Below are positions 11,519-23,673 of a DNA stretch of 64,000 nt, in pieces. A model generated the notes under the pieces. The model did not search any database, was not told where the DNA came from, and was given only the letters and a program-made list of their open reading frames with translations. Numbering within the stretch: position 1 is the first letter of the stretch; the number at the start of each line of letters is the position of its first letter. This stretch comes from Deroplatys truncata (Eukaryota > Arthropoda > Insecta > Mantodea > Mantidae), in assembly GCA_030765065.1 (NCBI GenBank), contig CM060989.1:63874001-63938000 (forward strand). The letters run 5' to 3'. A program made the translations under genes and the position numbers.

Positions 11519-12442
11519 ATTTTAAAACAGTTTTGATGTCGAAAAAGTAACTCGAATTTAGGTACTTTTTAATTTTAAATTCCAAATGAGAATAACCAAT
11601 TCTAAGTGAACTATGCTTTTGTATTAAGTGTGCTCCAGAATGATTGAATATTTGTAATTAGAAACAGCTGAGACTTCAAACGTCTGATATTCCATTCTCT
11701 GTACTTTTATATCGAACAATAGCAGAAGTCTCCATTGTGGGCTGTTATTCGAGTCAGCAGTAAAGAAATGGAAGAGTGTCTTTGAATCCAAAGAAAAACT
11801 TCGCTCTTCCCTGTTTCTTTACTGCAATCTTGCTTTCCTTTCCCGCCCATCGAACAAGCTATCTTTGTCCTTGTCACTTGTCACATGAACATCTCAGCCA
11901 ACTCTCTCCGCCCACAAGAGGCTGGGGGTGAAACATTAGGGCAAGATTCCCTTATTTTCTGGTGCCCAAATCAAGAAAATCAGTAATTCATCAAACTGTT
12001 AGGTCATCCCCAAGCTGAATATCACTTTCTGATTGCATTCAGCAACAAGGACGGCTTTGATATGCCATTTATTCAAAGTAATATGAACGCCATTCAAACT
12101 AAAGTAAATTTGATTACCTCCTTTCGACTCCTATTTATGATAAAAGTGAAGATTTACTATCCGTCTCCCTAAATTCCTATTTTTAAAAATATTGTACGTT
12201 TCGTTGGAATTGCCCTAATTAGTACAACCGCATTAATTTTCTAGACTATTCAAAATAATGTGTGGGGGTTGCAACTGGCGAATTTACGATACAAGTTCGA
12301 CACTTGTGTGTTCGTTTGCACTAAATAATATTACTGGATGTAATATTGGACAAAATTACATTCCAATTATATGCATCAAAGCTTTGTAGTTAGCTGATAA
12401 TTTTAGATTTACAACGGAAAACGCAAACTGTCTGTTCAGAAA
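11519..12442. other. No recognisable feature
   Basis: About 0.9 kb of A+T-rich DNA in which I see no gene or known repeat. Confidence 0.45.
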
Positions 12443-12735
12443 AAAAATTGAATTTTATTATGGATGCTCTTTAACTGCTGTGGTCCTTAGCGTCCCATTC
12501 TATATTGGGCGTGAAAGACCAGTAATTTTGCTCAGAGGTCTCTTTATCAGACTTGAAGTCCTTTTACGTGCCGTAAATCTACGAAACGGGACCATCGGCT
12601 TTACTTCCCTTCCCAGAGAAGCCATGCTAAGTATTTTTACGCCCGAAAAAAATCCATCGCCCTCCGCCGTGTTTGAACCTGCGACCTCGGAAACTAGAAG
12701 TAGTATACACCACAGAGGACGACCGTAATTCAGAG
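12443..12735 (-). mobile_element. tRNA-derived SINE (family B), full copy
   Basis: On the minus strand the element begins near 12735 with a tRNA-like head. It has an A-box-like TCTGTGGTGTATAC and a B-box-like AGGTTCAAAC (complement of 12671-12680). The body contains TCGTAGATTTACGGCACGTA and CACGCCCAATATAGAATGGG, and it ends in an A-rich tail near 12443. The body is shared with 29749-29945 and 37830-37965, so this is a dispersed family moved by LINE machinery. Confidence 0.75.
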
Positions 12736-12971
12736 TCATTTGAGATAGGGGAAAGGTGAGATAAGGAGATAAGGAATTCGCGAAGCTGCATGGCAGCTAT
12801 TACAAAGCGCTCGGCACACGAAACCGACCTTGCCACGACTAACCGATTTTCTATAGTCCTTTGGTTTATGCTAAAGTCGCGGATCGCGCGAATGCATACA
12901 GTCTACTACGCTGCGGGGTTTTCCGTTCCATAACTCCCGCGTTACTTACTCACGAGTGTTAGTAACATATA

Positions 12972-14191
12972 CACTATGTGACCAAAAGTATCCGTACATC
13001 CCCACAAACATACGTTTTTCAACTTAGGTGCATTGTGCTGCCACCTTCTGCCTGCTACTCATTATCCGCGACCTTAGTAGTCATTAGACATCGTGAAACA
13101 GCAGAATGGGACGCTCCGTGGAACTCACAGACTTCGAACGTGGTCAAGTGATTGGGTGTCACTTGTGTCAGAAGTCTATACGCCAGATATCCACATACCT
13201 AAACATCCCTAGGTCCACTGTTTCTGATGTGATAGTGAAGTGAAAACGTGAAGGGACATGTACAGGCCGACCTCGTCTGTTGACTGACAGAGACCGCCGA
13301 CATTTGAAGAGGGTCGTAAAGAGTAATAGGCAGACATCTATCCAGGAATTCCAAACTGCATCAGGATTCACTCCAAGTACTATGACAGTTAGACGTGAGG
13401 TGAGAAACCTTGGATTCCATGGTCGAGCGGCTGCTCATAAGCCACACATCACGCAGGAAAATGCCTAACACGCCTCGCTTGGTGTAAGGAGCGTCAACAT
13501 TACACGATTGAACAGTGGAAAAACGTTGTGTGGAGTGACGAATCACGGTACACAATGTGGCGATTCGATGGCAGGATGTGGGATTGGCGAATGCCCGGTG
13601 AACGTCATCTACTAGCTTGTGTGGTGCCGACAGTGAAATTCAGAGGTGGTGGTGTTATGGTGTGGTCGTGTTTTTCCTGGAGGGGGCTTGCACCCCTTAT
13701 TGTTTTGCGTGACAAGATCACAGCGCAGACCTACATTGACATTTTAAGCACCTTCTTGTTTCCCACTGTTGAAGAGTAATTCGAGGATGGCGATTGCATC
13801 TTTCAACACGATCGAACACCTGTTCATACTGCACGGGCTGTGGCGGAGTGGTTACACGACAATAACATCCCTGTAATGGACTGGCCTGCACAGAGTCCTG
13901 ACTTGAATCCTATAGAACACCTTTGGGAGCTTTTGGAACGCCGACTTCGTGTCAGGTCTCACTGACCTACATCGATACCTCTCCTCAGTTCCGCACTCCG
14001 TGAAGAATCGGCTGCCATTTTCCAAGAAACCTTCCAGCATCTGATTGAAAATATTCCTGCGAGAGTGAACGCTGTCATCAAGGCTAAGGGTGGGCCAACA
14101 CCATAAGGACTTCCAGCGTTACCGATGGAGGGCGCCACGAACTTGTACGTCATTTTCAGCCAGGTGTTCGGATACTTTTGATCACGTAGTG
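12972..14191 (+). mobile_element. Tc1-like transposon, near full length
   Basis: 1220 bp with TIRs CACTATGTGACCAAAAGTAT on the left and the complement CACTACGTGATCAAAAGTAT on the right, flanked by TA (12970-12971 and 14192-14193). Length, TIRs and gene layout fit Tc1 elements. The host site is confirmed by the uninterrupted copy near 35352-35365. Confidence 0.95.
13106..14106 (+). pseudogene. Tc1 transposase (DD34E), several stops
   Basis: Begins MGRSVELTDFERGQVIGC at 13106 and closes at TAA 14104-14106. N-terminal paired-type helix-turn-helix segments include RQISTYLNIPRSTVSDVI and TASGFTPSTMTVRREV. The catalytic triad is visible: VVWSDESRYTMW (D), [11 protein letters not shown] (D, with R where N is usual) and [14 protein letters not shown] (E, 34 residues on). 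An in-frame TGA after VIVK, a stop after ITQENA with a local frame change, a TAA after FPTVEE and a TGA in the C-terminus make it inactive. The few lesions and good TIRs suggest a fairly recent loss of function. Confidence 0.93.
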
Positions 14192-14351
14192 TATGTAATG
14201 AGTGTTATAAGTGTTGTTGAAAGTGGTGTCCATCTGCGCGAAGACATTCTTGACATAATTAGCATTCACACGCACAAGTTCTTTTTGCATAATGTTCATA
14301 ATTGCTGCTTTTATTTTGTCTTTAAGTTCGTCTATGGTGTGGGGATTGTTC

Positions 14352-14640
14352 CTATAAACTATTTTTAGCGTTTAACGATCCCGTTGTTCTAAATGTATTG
14401 ACCAAACATCTCACAGTGCCTCTACCCGGAACTGAATAAACAGGAAATTGCTTCTGAAATTGTCTACACACCTGTCTATATGATTCAGTTTTCACGTATG
14501 TATCGCACATAAAAGCACGCTGTTCAAGCTTGAATTTGTTGGCAGGGATTCCCAGGACTAATAAGAGAATAACATTCCTAACGAAATCACATACAACACA
14601 CATCTTGTCGAAACGCTTCCCAACACGAAGACAAAGCAAC
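14352..14640 (-). pseudogene. DUF4817-type transposase N-terminal fragment
   Basis: Minus-strand frame includes FKLEQRAFMCDTYVKTESYR, then QVCRQFQKQFPVYSVPGRGT, then VRCLVNTFRTTGSLNAKNS. This is the layout of the DUF4817 helix-turn-helix head of insect mariner-like transposases. Further minus-strand sequence (towards 14230) resembles the C-terminal tail (KNVFAQMDTTFNN). The catalytic domain is absent, so the element was already non-autonomous. The same fragment is at about 34960-35340. Confidence 0.75.
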
Positions 14641-14712
14641 GACTGAGATAGCTCACAGCTAAACGTACCCTTGACACGTCATGCTTTGGCATATAACTTG
14701 CGCCTATCACTG

Positions 14713-15639
14713 TCTTAAAATACTCTGAACAGACAATAGGTAAAGGCCTAATTTGATACCAGTTAAACGTACATCATTAACTGAAAATCTCGAACTGGCT
14801 AATCGAAAGACGATATTTAAGAGGAAGAGCCATAAATGATCTTAGTTAAAAAGCTGCCTGGGGAACTTAGAACCTGTGCATCATTTAAGTAATATTTCAG
14901 GCAGTATTACTTTAGTAGAGAAAATGTAATTCTAATTACACAACCAGATTACTTAAAATAAATTTTAAAATGATATATAACCGCGTTGGTCGTTATGCCT
15001 GCACAGTTTCGTTCCAGTATATGGTCTCAACTGTCGATGTAGATTTGTGCAACAATAAAATGGCACGATTCGAAGCACACAAACTGCAGCGCAAATGAGA
15101 AGGTATTTCTTAGTGTTAACAACTCTATATCTCATCGCAATCGATGGCTGATTATTACATTCTGTAATACATAACAGAGGCGATACTGAAGGAGCGTGCA
15201 GTATCATAAGGAAATTATTTGCAGATTTCTACAATTCCTGCAGTGTCTATATAAAAGTTAAGACTTACATGATTAGCTTCTCATCTTCCAAAATGTGACA
15301 TCGCAGCTTACCTGAAAGAAAGAAAATACAGACATAAATTGTGCTGCAATATCAAAGTAATAAGGAAACAACATAACGCTGAAAGCGGTTGTTAACTTAA
15401 GAAAGTAACAATGGCTCTAGTTTCTTATGGGGTTTTTCTTTATTTAAGGTTGGTAGAATCTCATCAACTATCTTCCACACGAACTCTGGGCGAGACAATT
15501 TCTTATCGGTTTGAATTTCAGACACAGGCATGACCTGTGAACAAAGGTCAAGCCTAGGTGAACGGCTAAAGGGGAGGAGCACGTAAGTAACCTGAGAGGC
15601 TGGAAGGCATCCTTCGCAACGACGAAAGAAAAGTCTGGC
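14713..15639. other. No recognisable feature
   Basis: No motif, repeat or RNA gene recognised in this 0.9-kb gap. Confidence 0.4.
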
Positions 15640-16560
15640 ACCCAAATAATAACCTATGAACAGGCTAAGGAGCGAAAGAAAAGGGGAATAAGACCAAAAT
15701 TAGGTGGAATGTTTGGGGAAGACTGGTAAAACCTCATAATAACAAAGGGCCAATCTGGTATACTGATGGTTCTAGAACCAAATCAGGAACGGGGGCTGGC
15801 TGGGCTTTACGGTAATGGCAGCAAGATTTCTTATAGTCTGGGTACCTTAGCTACAGTTTTCCAGGCTGAGGTTTATGCACTCCTAGCCAGTGTCATGGAA
15901 AGCATTAAAAAGAGATATAAGAATAGAAGTGTTCTTATCCTCTCAGACAGTCAAGCTGCTATTAAAGCACTTAAATCACCATCAATAAAATCAAAACTCG
16001 TCTCAGAATCCTTAATGACACTGGCTGAACACAATAAGCTTCAACTTATGTGGGTGCCAGGACACATAGGTATACCAGACAATGAGAAAGCAGATGAAGC
16101 AGCCAAGATTGGTAGCGAAATCCCATTTTTGGGTCCGGAACCTGTACTGGGGGTGTCCTACAGACCAGTGAAACAGGCTATTAAGTGCTGGGCTGGTTGC
16201 AGACATTCCAAGTTGTTTATTACAGACCTGGATAACAGCAGGGCAAAGTACCTGCGCGTTCTTAGTAGAAGGAGGCTTGCATGGGCAACAGGATTCATTA
16301 CAGGACACTGTGCCCTAAAGTTTAATCTATACAGAATGGGATTGTTTAACAACCCTATCAGTAGTAGATGCCTAGAAGGAGATGAGACTGTTACTCATCT
16401 GCTATGTGATTGCCCTGCTCTTGCAAATCAAAGAGCAAGTATCTTTGGCAATCACTTTCCAAAGATAGATGAACTATCGAAAGCCTCAGTTAGCAGTCTG
16501 GTTAAGTTCATATCGAGCAACAGACTACTTAACTGATGAAAGGGGGATGCGCAATAGATA
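15640..16560 (+). mobile_element. 3' end of a LINE with RNase H domain
   Basis: Contains the RNase H and C-terminal region of an I/R1/LOA-like non-LTR retrotransposon, then a short 3' region. The 5' limit is not clear, since sequence upstream of about 15640 is not recognisable. No clear poly-A tail or target duplication was seen. Confidence 0.7.
15750..16536 (+). pseudogene. LINE RNase H and C-terminal domain
   Basis: RNase H removes the RNA strand during reverse transcription. The first motif WYTDGSRTKSGTGAGW (about 15753) is in one frame. After a frameshift near 15810 the rest reads openly to TGA after SNRLLN. Acidic residues expected of RNase H are visible: TDGS, FQAEVYALL, ILSDSQAAI and HIGIPDNEKADEAAK. 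The C-terminal CLEGDETVTHLLCDCPAL matches the CxxxxETxxHxLxxC motif after RNase H in I-type LINEs. The methionine at 15766 is in the wrong frame for the first motif and is not a true start. Confidence 0.85.
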
Positions 16561-17152
16561 TTTAAGGTCGCAGTGCTTGGGCATAAAACCCACTCCTTTT
16601 TCGAACTAGAAGTGGAATGCTGGAACCAGGTAAGGGGTAGGCGTGGAAGTGGCTGTTTAGTATTACCTTACCCATATAAACCACTGCGCATTATATCCAT
16701 ACGATTCCACGCACTCGACTGTACACTGGATTTAGTTTTAAGTAGGCCACAATGTGAGTGCGATCGGTGTGACGAGGAAGTAAACAGTTAAAGAAAAAGT
16801 GGGCGGGGCATTGGAAGCGCAATCTGATAAAGAAAACATCCGCAGTTGCTTTTAGTACTCTGTATTCGCTCTTAGGTTGATCCGCGCAAAACAAACCCAA
16901 GTGACCAGTGCACTGTGGTACGATACAGTAGCAATGCGCGCACGAAAGTAGTCCCACGCTTATAATCTAACTTTTATAATGAATTTTTCCTTAAATGGTA
17001 CAATATTCTATACAAATGTCTAAGATTTTAATTAATATTTATTTATACCGTTATACACCTAGTACCAAGATGCAATTACTATGCAGATCTCACATCTGGG
17101 TATGGGCAGAATGGTGTTTACAGCCAGCAACCACTGGTTTCTGTTTAGCATC

Positions 17153-17361
17153 ATGGCGGACGGAAAATTTGCTCTTGCATCTTCGTCGAATTACGTAAAG
17201 CATAAGCCGGGTAAACCATTGAATAGTGTTGAATAGTTATCTAAGTTACTCGTATGTGAGGAATGTCCAAAACTTCCCGTGAAAGAAGAGAATTTTAGGT
17301 CACCCTCACCCATGTTTCAAGCAGAAGAATAAACGGGAAAACTGGAAAAAAGAAAGAAAAA
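17153..17361 (+). pseudogene. Transposase N-terminal fragment (C1 family)
   Basis: Reads MADGKFALASSSNYVKHKPG in frame, then decays. The sister copy (minus strand from 24300) adds LNVYYKLCGKYPTLPVEEV and EFTGVSVQV. This resembles the helix-turn-helix head of insect DDE (IS630/Tc1-mariner-like) transposases, but I cannot name the family. The frame ends where family A begins. Confidence 0.6.
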
Positions 17362-18197
17362 ATCTCATTTGTTACAGTTACATGACTTTCTCTACTCTTA
17401 TACAAAATATTTTTCAAACGCTTATTCTCCATATGCTTCATGTTAATCGAGATGTTAATCTTATTGATAATTTTCTTGTAGATGCAAGGGGAATATGGTA
17501 CTATTTAAGGGATAGTCAAATATTTTAAGAGCTGGTTGCTATGTGGCGCATTCCATTCTCTTTGTATGTCCAGGACATAAAAAAAATGAATAACGAATTT
17601 CCATTTGAGAAAAAGTATTGGAAAATTTAAGGGAATAACAAGCAATATCTCGAAAATGGTTCACTCAACTAAAAAACTGTATATGACATAAATTGTGTAT
17701 TTTAACGCGATCTACATTTTTTGTGTAGTAAAATTTTCTCTATCTCTTATGGTTTATCAGTTATGCAAAAGTCGTTCACAATAAAGAATACTTTTGGAGA
17801 CATCCCCAGAAAATTCGAGATATACATTTCGTTTACCATGAAAATATGTTAAACATATGATATTTTAATCAAAATCGTTAGAGCCATTTTTGAGAAAATT
17901 AAAAATTTCGAAAAATGTTCCATGTAAAGGGTAATCTGGGGTGGGGGGATTTTCTGGAAAACCTTCGTGTCGCATCTCTGGAAGATACTGAACCTAAATA
18001 CCAAGTTTGGTCTTTATCCGACTGTTCGTTTCTAGTTATGCTGTTCACAGACACACACACGGACATGTTTCTAAAAATGCTTATTTTGGATTCAGGGGGT
18101 CTCAAAACATGTATTTCTGGTGAAACCTCGGTATCGAATTTTTGGGTGGAATTCAATACTTCCCTTAATTATTATACGTAGTAGAGAAAGTAAAAAG
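17362..18197 (+). repeat. Family A copy inside transposon C1
   Basis: Runs from AAATCTCATTTGTTACAG to GTAGTAGAGAAAGTAAAAAG and is complete in its body. The flanking gene reads GAAAAAAGAAAGAAAAA before and AAAGCGTGTGAAATACGCGA after. The same junctions occur in the second copy of this transposon. Confidence 0.9.
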
Positions 18198-18300
18198 AAA
18201 GCGTGTGAAATACGCGATGCAAGAAAGTGAGTTTTGTGAAGAATGTAATTCACGGAACAGTGCACAGTTTCCTTTTTAAAAATGAGCCACCAACAGTTGA
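18198..18300 (+). pseudogene. Transposase fragment downstream of family A
   Basis: Reads KRVKYAMQESEFCEECNS, a decayed version of KRKLVKHAMQECDDFVKNAI on the minus strand at about 22800. It is the same gene as 17153-17361, interrupted by family A. The rest of the transposase is absent. Confidence 0.5.
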
Positions 18301-18810
18301 TAAAGCTTTCAGAGAGCGAATAAATACAAGTTATCGCATACCTGTTACTTTCTTTTTCGCTTGTTTCTATTCGAGCTAAGTATTATGTGTAAGCGTTTAT
18401 TTTGTTGTAATTATCAAACTTACCACCTTTAACCCTTAACAGCATATGCTAATCACCGTTTAAGTTGTCTGTTCCTTTTGCATTACGCGCCGCATGTATT
18501 TGCCACATTGTCGTGAAAGTATGACAGTATTTCTGTCGCTTCGTTTTGGCGCGGATCAACTTAAGAGTGAATATAGTTTACCGAGGCTGAGGCGTGCAAA
18601 TGTAGTATTGTTTTCATTATGCAACCGTACTTCCCGCTGTCGCCTTGCCCCTCACTCCTCTCGGATCGCAAACCTTGACGACGTTGTGCATTGTCAACAA
18701 AACAGTGGCGTCCTCCTCCAAACGTACTCATATCGTGCCCGACTTATGGAAGTGAACAGTACCCAAATATAGCATTGGTATGCAAAAACTGCTGGAAAAA
18801 AGATGAAAAG

Positions 18811-18811
<1 letters not shown>

Positions 18812-18845
<34 letters not shown>
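18812..18845. repeat. (AC)n microsatellite
   Basis: About 17 CA units, not at the family A position. Confidence 0.95.
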
Positions 18846-18848
<3 letters not shown>

Positions 18849-18892
18849 TCTGCCAGTTATACATAATTGCTGATATCCCACGAAGCCACTAT

Positions 18893-19260
18893 ACGTACTA
18901 GAAAACGTTTGCACGGTGTTCTGCCCTTCCGGAGAAGTGAGAGGGAACAGTACCACGTGGCAGCTCACAATAATATAAATAGATCTACTATCTACATTAA
19001 AAACATCGCACAACGTTAGTATTCCAGCGTATTTCATTTGGAGTAGTGTGTAAATGTTTTCTAGTTATTTATTCAGTTATTTACAATGCCCAGTAACAAA
19101 AGAAGTACAAAATGTTCCAAAACCTTAACCCTTGTTGATATGTTGAAAGCAGAACCGTAGTCTTTCTCATATAGCGCTAGAACTGTTGATGTAAACACAT
19201 TCCTTACAGCCATATTCTCGTAAGAGGAACATCGTACACTGGTTTTACTGTTACCACGAA
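18893..19260 (+). mobile_element. Element Z: promoter and head of a transposase family
   Basis: Aligns with the minus-strand halves 24583-24850 and 22230-22374 and with 24950-25400. Shared blocks are AAAACGTTTGCACGG, AATAGATCTACTATCTACAT, TATTTACAATGCCCAGTAAC and TGTTGATATGTTGAAAGCAG. The short gene starts at ATG 19086 (MPSNKRSTK) and is lost at once by deletion. It is a non-autonomous derivative, and I cannot define its termini. Confidence 0.5.
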
Positions 19261-22229
19261 GTAAAGTGTGGCTCCGCAGAGCGCGTGTGTATTCTCTGGC
19301 GAGCAGATGGTAGAGGTTATGCCAACCTTTCATTGTAGGAAGAGGTGACTGATAAACAGGAGGCAATTGTTATTGTTAGTACTGTTATTATTTAAACACC
19401 TAGATGGATGCAAACTTTTTAGCATAATACATGGTTTCATGAGATTCTGAAAGGGGCATCCCTCAAGTTCTGAATGCAGTGTATTCTTATCTCGCACTGT
19501 GTATATTCATCTTAGACACACTGTGAATGCTGAAGTTAATGACACAATGTCATCTATGGAAGGGGTTGGATATTGTTACATGTTGGGTAGATGGCCTAAA
19601 CGTTCACATGAAAATTAAATTAATTTCTAATACCCAGCACGCACATTGAGAGAGGTATACTGACTTGGCTGCGGAGGACCGAAACGCGGTGTGGAGGCTA
19701 CGGGGAAGGCGTGGGTTTTTACGGTACAAAATCCATAACACAAATCTATTCACACATTCCTAGATTTATTTCCCAAACGTTTGGTAGGAGGAGATGTCCG
19801 CCGATCCAAAGCCCGGCTTGCACACGCGGTCTGTTCCTTACGGAATCCTAACAGAGTGACGCTATCCGCTACTACTCGTGGCTAGCAAAGCTACCAGCTA
19901 AGACTGACGTAAACAACAATGTGTCTGGTAATGGCAATGTAGAACAATAATGTAACTCCCCAAATTATTAATACGCCACAATATTTTTAGCATAACTTAC
20001 TAGACAGTTTAGAACAATTCCCTTCACCCCCGCTGTTTAAAGATTTGCTTTTTTTATGTTTTTCTATTGCATATTCACATCCTGCTCGTTTCAAATACTA
20101 ACGTTCACAAGCAACAGATTGATTTGAGTGAAACGATGGCCATTCTTTCAGAAAAACAGACGGCGTGCGTAGGATATTGCTAATGGTAATTCCTATTTGG
20201 TTCGCGTCATTTTTCTTTAATCCCCAATTCCTATCCGTTGATATATTCACTTGTATTGTATAATAACTACAATTTGTGTATATGCAAGCGAACTATTTAT
20301 ACGCGCAATCAACAAGAGGCCTGATTTAGGTTTATTTTGGTTCACTTCAACCTTCGGATAAACCAGTATTGGCATTATAAAAGCACTAACACACTGAAAC
20401 ACGTGGTTCACAACGAATCAGCCTTTGTACAAAGACTTCGCGTCAACTGATTAACCGGCAAACGGAGAGGAGGGAAAGTGGAGGGGAAGAGAAACGGTTA
20501 GAAACAGCGCAGTAAAGAGCAAGCAATTCCTCGTAGTGCGACCACGAAAAGAAGGTCCTGTACAATACTTTTAGATCTTTTATTCATCAACTCGTTTTCT
20601 ATAAGTATCTATATTGCTTTTTAAATCAATTTAGGGCAACTTAAGTGGAAAAGGTACTCTGAAATGGTCAAAAATCATGTTTTTTTGCTTTCCGCACTAA
20701 TAAAATCTCTATTATTTCCAGTTTCAGTAAATATATGCTTTTGGGAGGTTAAGAGGTTTTTTAAGACATGTAAATACCATTTAAATGCTAGTCTGCATTC
20801 CTTTAAAGCTGTCATGCAACGCCCCTTTTTAGAACATTTTTGTATCTTTCAACAACGAACGACTATATCATGCCCAGCAAACAGTTCAGCAATTAACAAA
20901 AGAGGCCAGGACCAAGAGAAGGCAATCAGAAAAGCTGAAGCATTCCAGGAATGAAGATGCTGATGTTTATGACCTTGAAATGCACTGAAGTGTGTCAGAA
21001 TTTTAATGTTCAAACTTTAAATTCAGTTTTCTCAAAACAACATTTTTGGATACTTATGTACCTTTTTCTCAGAAAGTATGAGAGGTAGAGAGCTGAAATT
21101 TTCAGTACATGTATGCAGTGCATAGTTAAACTTTCTGAACCACTATCATAATTTTATAATGTATATTAGTGATATTAAGAAAGCAACAACACTGCAAATT
21201 TTCCACACTTTTACTTTTTAAACTCTGCAAATATTTTTTTTTCAATTTCTAGTGAAGTGATAGACATAACTAAATAATTGAGGTTCAGAAGATAGCTGAA
21301 TGTACTAAGAACAAGCTTGCAAAAGTGTGATTCTGTATTGCAAGTAGTATCAGAGAAAAAGCTAAATGAATTCCCATGTTTTAAGAGTAAATTTTATTAT
21401 TTTTCTGCTGAATGAAATAATTTTTAGAGACTCAACTACATAAGCTATCAATGCAAACAACCACTTGAAATAATTGCCATGATTTATAGAATAAATTCAG
21501 GAAAAACCATTAAGAGGTTTAAGAGCAGTGGTAATTTAACACACTTAAGGCAATTTCCATGTGTTCAGACTACCTTGTCCCTTAAGCTTTTTATTGTTAA
21601 TAAATATTTACAATCCTATTTTTAACTCTTAGAGCGTGACTGGCTCCTAATGTTTAAATCTAACTTAAACTGAAATCTCCAAACACTCGCTGGTAAGGAA
21701 ACAAAATTATGATTCGTATGGTTGCTAGGATCGAAAGCAAGATCCCTGGAGTATGAGTCTGCAGTGCTGTCCATACCAGAGATGTAATAGTACGTGTATT
21801 ACGCTCTCTCCGCTGTTTGAAAGTTGTAATCTACCTTATTTCCTGTTGGGTTCCGCGGCCATGGTGAGAAAATAGAGCCAGCACAGAAACGTTGATAAAA
21901 TTCTATTAGGCTGTATCAGCAGCAAACGGATTATACCCGGGCGCACTCGGAAATGGTACTTTTACGGGCAGCGCAGAAGGGAGAATGTGATAAAAACCAA
22001 TCAGACAAAAAGAAAACATATCAGTACAAAAGGGGAGCTCTTGAATGAGTCACGCTTTAGGAATAGAAATTGTAGTCTTTTACCGAATCTTACGATACTG
22101 CCGCTTTGTTTCTCTAAATGACCATTGTCCTCCTTGATAAATGCATGAGTGTAGACGAGAGAGCCTTTCCTAAATCATCTACGGTTAGGGATGGACAGAA
22201 AATAACGTAACGGTTACAAGAGTAAGGAA
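19261..22229. other. Long stretch without a supported gene
   Basis: About 3 kb with only weak hints. Near 19655-19720 a frame reads DLAAEDRNAVWRLRGRRG, which resembles the C-terminus of LINE ORF2. Near 20880-20990 a frame reads QQLTKEARTKRRQSEKLKHS and ends DVYDLEMH, reminiscent of the C-terminus of Mutator-like transposases. Neither is long enough to annotate. Confidence 0.4.
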
Positions 22230-22679
22230 TACAAACTACTGTGTTCCTGTCACGAGATGGAATGTTTTGACATCAACAATTCTAGCGCTATCTGAGAAAG
22301 ATTACCGCCCTACTTTCAACATATCAACAAAACTTAAGGCCTGTTAGAAAACATACACTCTTCTGCTACTAACTATTCACTCTTAGGTTGATCCGCGCCA
22401 AAACAAAGCCCAAGTGACCAGTGCACCGTTATAAAGTATCCGTCCGCTATTCGCGTAAGAAACAGACTTTCATGACCATGTGGCGAATGCACGCGGTACA
22501 TAATGCAAAAATAACAGAGCCCTTTTCCCGAAAACTTAAACGGTAACTCGCATGTTCTGTTAGGGGTTAAAGGAGATAAGATTGATAGTTGCAACAAAAT
22601 AAACTTCTGCACATATAGTAGTTAAATTTAATTCTAAAAACAAGAGCGAAAAGGAAAGTAATACGTATGCATTAACTTA

Positions 22680-22811
22680 AATCTGTTCGCTCTCTGGAAG
22701 CGGCACTTCAACTGTTGGCGGCTCGTTTTTAAAAAAGAAATTGTGCACTGTTACGCAAATTGCATTCTTCACAAAATCGTCACATTCCTGCATCGCATGT
22801 TTCACAAGCTT
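22680..22811 (-). pseudogene. Transposase fragment downstream of family A (C2)
   Basis: Minus-strand frame KRKLVKHAMQECDDFVKNAI continues CVTVHNFFFKNEPPTVE and stops after ESEQI. The DDFxxxxxxxTVH pattern resembles the segment following the HTH in a group of insect DDE transposases. The catalytic region is missing. Confidence 0.55.
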
Positions 22812-23673
22812 TCTTTTTACTTTCTCTACTACGTATATTAAGTAGGGGAAGTATTGTATTCCACCCAAAAATTCGATACCGAGATTTCACCGGAAATACA
22901 TGTTTTGAGACCCCCTGAATCCAAAAAAAAGCATTTTTGGAAACATGTCCGTGTGTGTGTATGTCTGTGTGTCTGTCTGTGAAGAGCATAACTAAGAAAC
23001 GAACAGTCGGATATACTTCAAACTTGGTATTTAAGTTCAGTATCTTCCAGAGATGCGACACGAAGGTTTTCAAGAAAATCACCCCACCCCAGAGTACCCT
23101 TTACATGGAACATTTTTCGAAAATTTTAATTTTCTCAAAAATGGCTCTAACGATTTTGATTAAAATATCATATGTTTAAGATAATGTTATGAGAAATGAA
23201 ATGTATATCTCGAATTTTCTGGGAATGTCTCCAAAAGTATTCTTCATTGTGAACGACTTTTGCATAACTGGTAAACCATAAGAGATAGACAAAATTTTAC
23301 TACACAAAAAATGTAGATCGCGTTAAAATACACAACTTATGTCATATACATTTCTTTTGTTGAGTGAACCGTTTTCGAGATATTGCTTGTTATTTCCTTA
23401 AATTTTACAATACTTACACTTTTTCTCACATTCGTTATTCATTTTTTTATGTCCTGGACATGCAAAGAGAATGGAATGCGCCACATAGCAACCAGCGTTA
23501 AAATATTTGACTATCGCTTAAAAGCTACCATATTCCCCTTGCATCTACAAGAAAATTACCAATAAGATTGACATCTCGATATCTCGATTAACATGAACCA
23601 TATGGAGAATAAGCGTTTGTAAAATTAGATTGTACAAGAGTAGAGAAAGTCATGTGAGTGTAACACATCAGAT
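22812..23673 (-). repeat. Family A copy inside transposon C2
   Basis: Full body from TTTACTTTCTCTACTACGTA to CATGTGAGTGTAACACATCA. Same position and orientation relative to the host gene as in C1. Confidence 0.9.

Larger units (their letters stand above)
12854..14712 (-). mobile_element. DUF4817-type TIR element split by a Tc1
   Basis: Matches the element at 34818-35482 on the opposite strand. The left end TAGTCCTTTGGTTTATGCTA is a decayed version of that copy's TIR, and the right end is near 14712. The interior encodes only fragments of a transposase. A Tc1 element (12972-14191) sits at a TA that is single in the 34.8-kb copy. The right TIR is poorly preserved, so that boundary is approximate. 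Confidence 0.75.
16865..18571 (+). mobile_element. TIR transposon C1 with family A inside
   Basis: Flanked by TA (16863-16864 and 18572-18573). Inverted repeats are TTCGCTCTTAGGTTGATCCG on the left and TTCACTCTTAAGTTGATCCG on the right strand. It contains the start of a transposase-like gene (17153 on), then a complete family A copy (17362-18197), then a later piece of the gene. A second copy with the same arrangement is at 22376-24580. The DDE catalytic region is missing, so it is non-autonomous. Confidence 0.85.

Noticed and set aside
15397-15645. 82-codon minus-strand frame upstream of the RNase H region
   Set aside because: No motif, opposite strand to the LINE and partly overlapping its probable 5' remnant.
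20664-20954. 96-codon frame and a possible Mutator-like C-terminus nearby
   Set aside because: The resemblance (KEARTKRRQSEK...DLEMH) is short and has no other transposase motifs around it, so I left it as a remark only.
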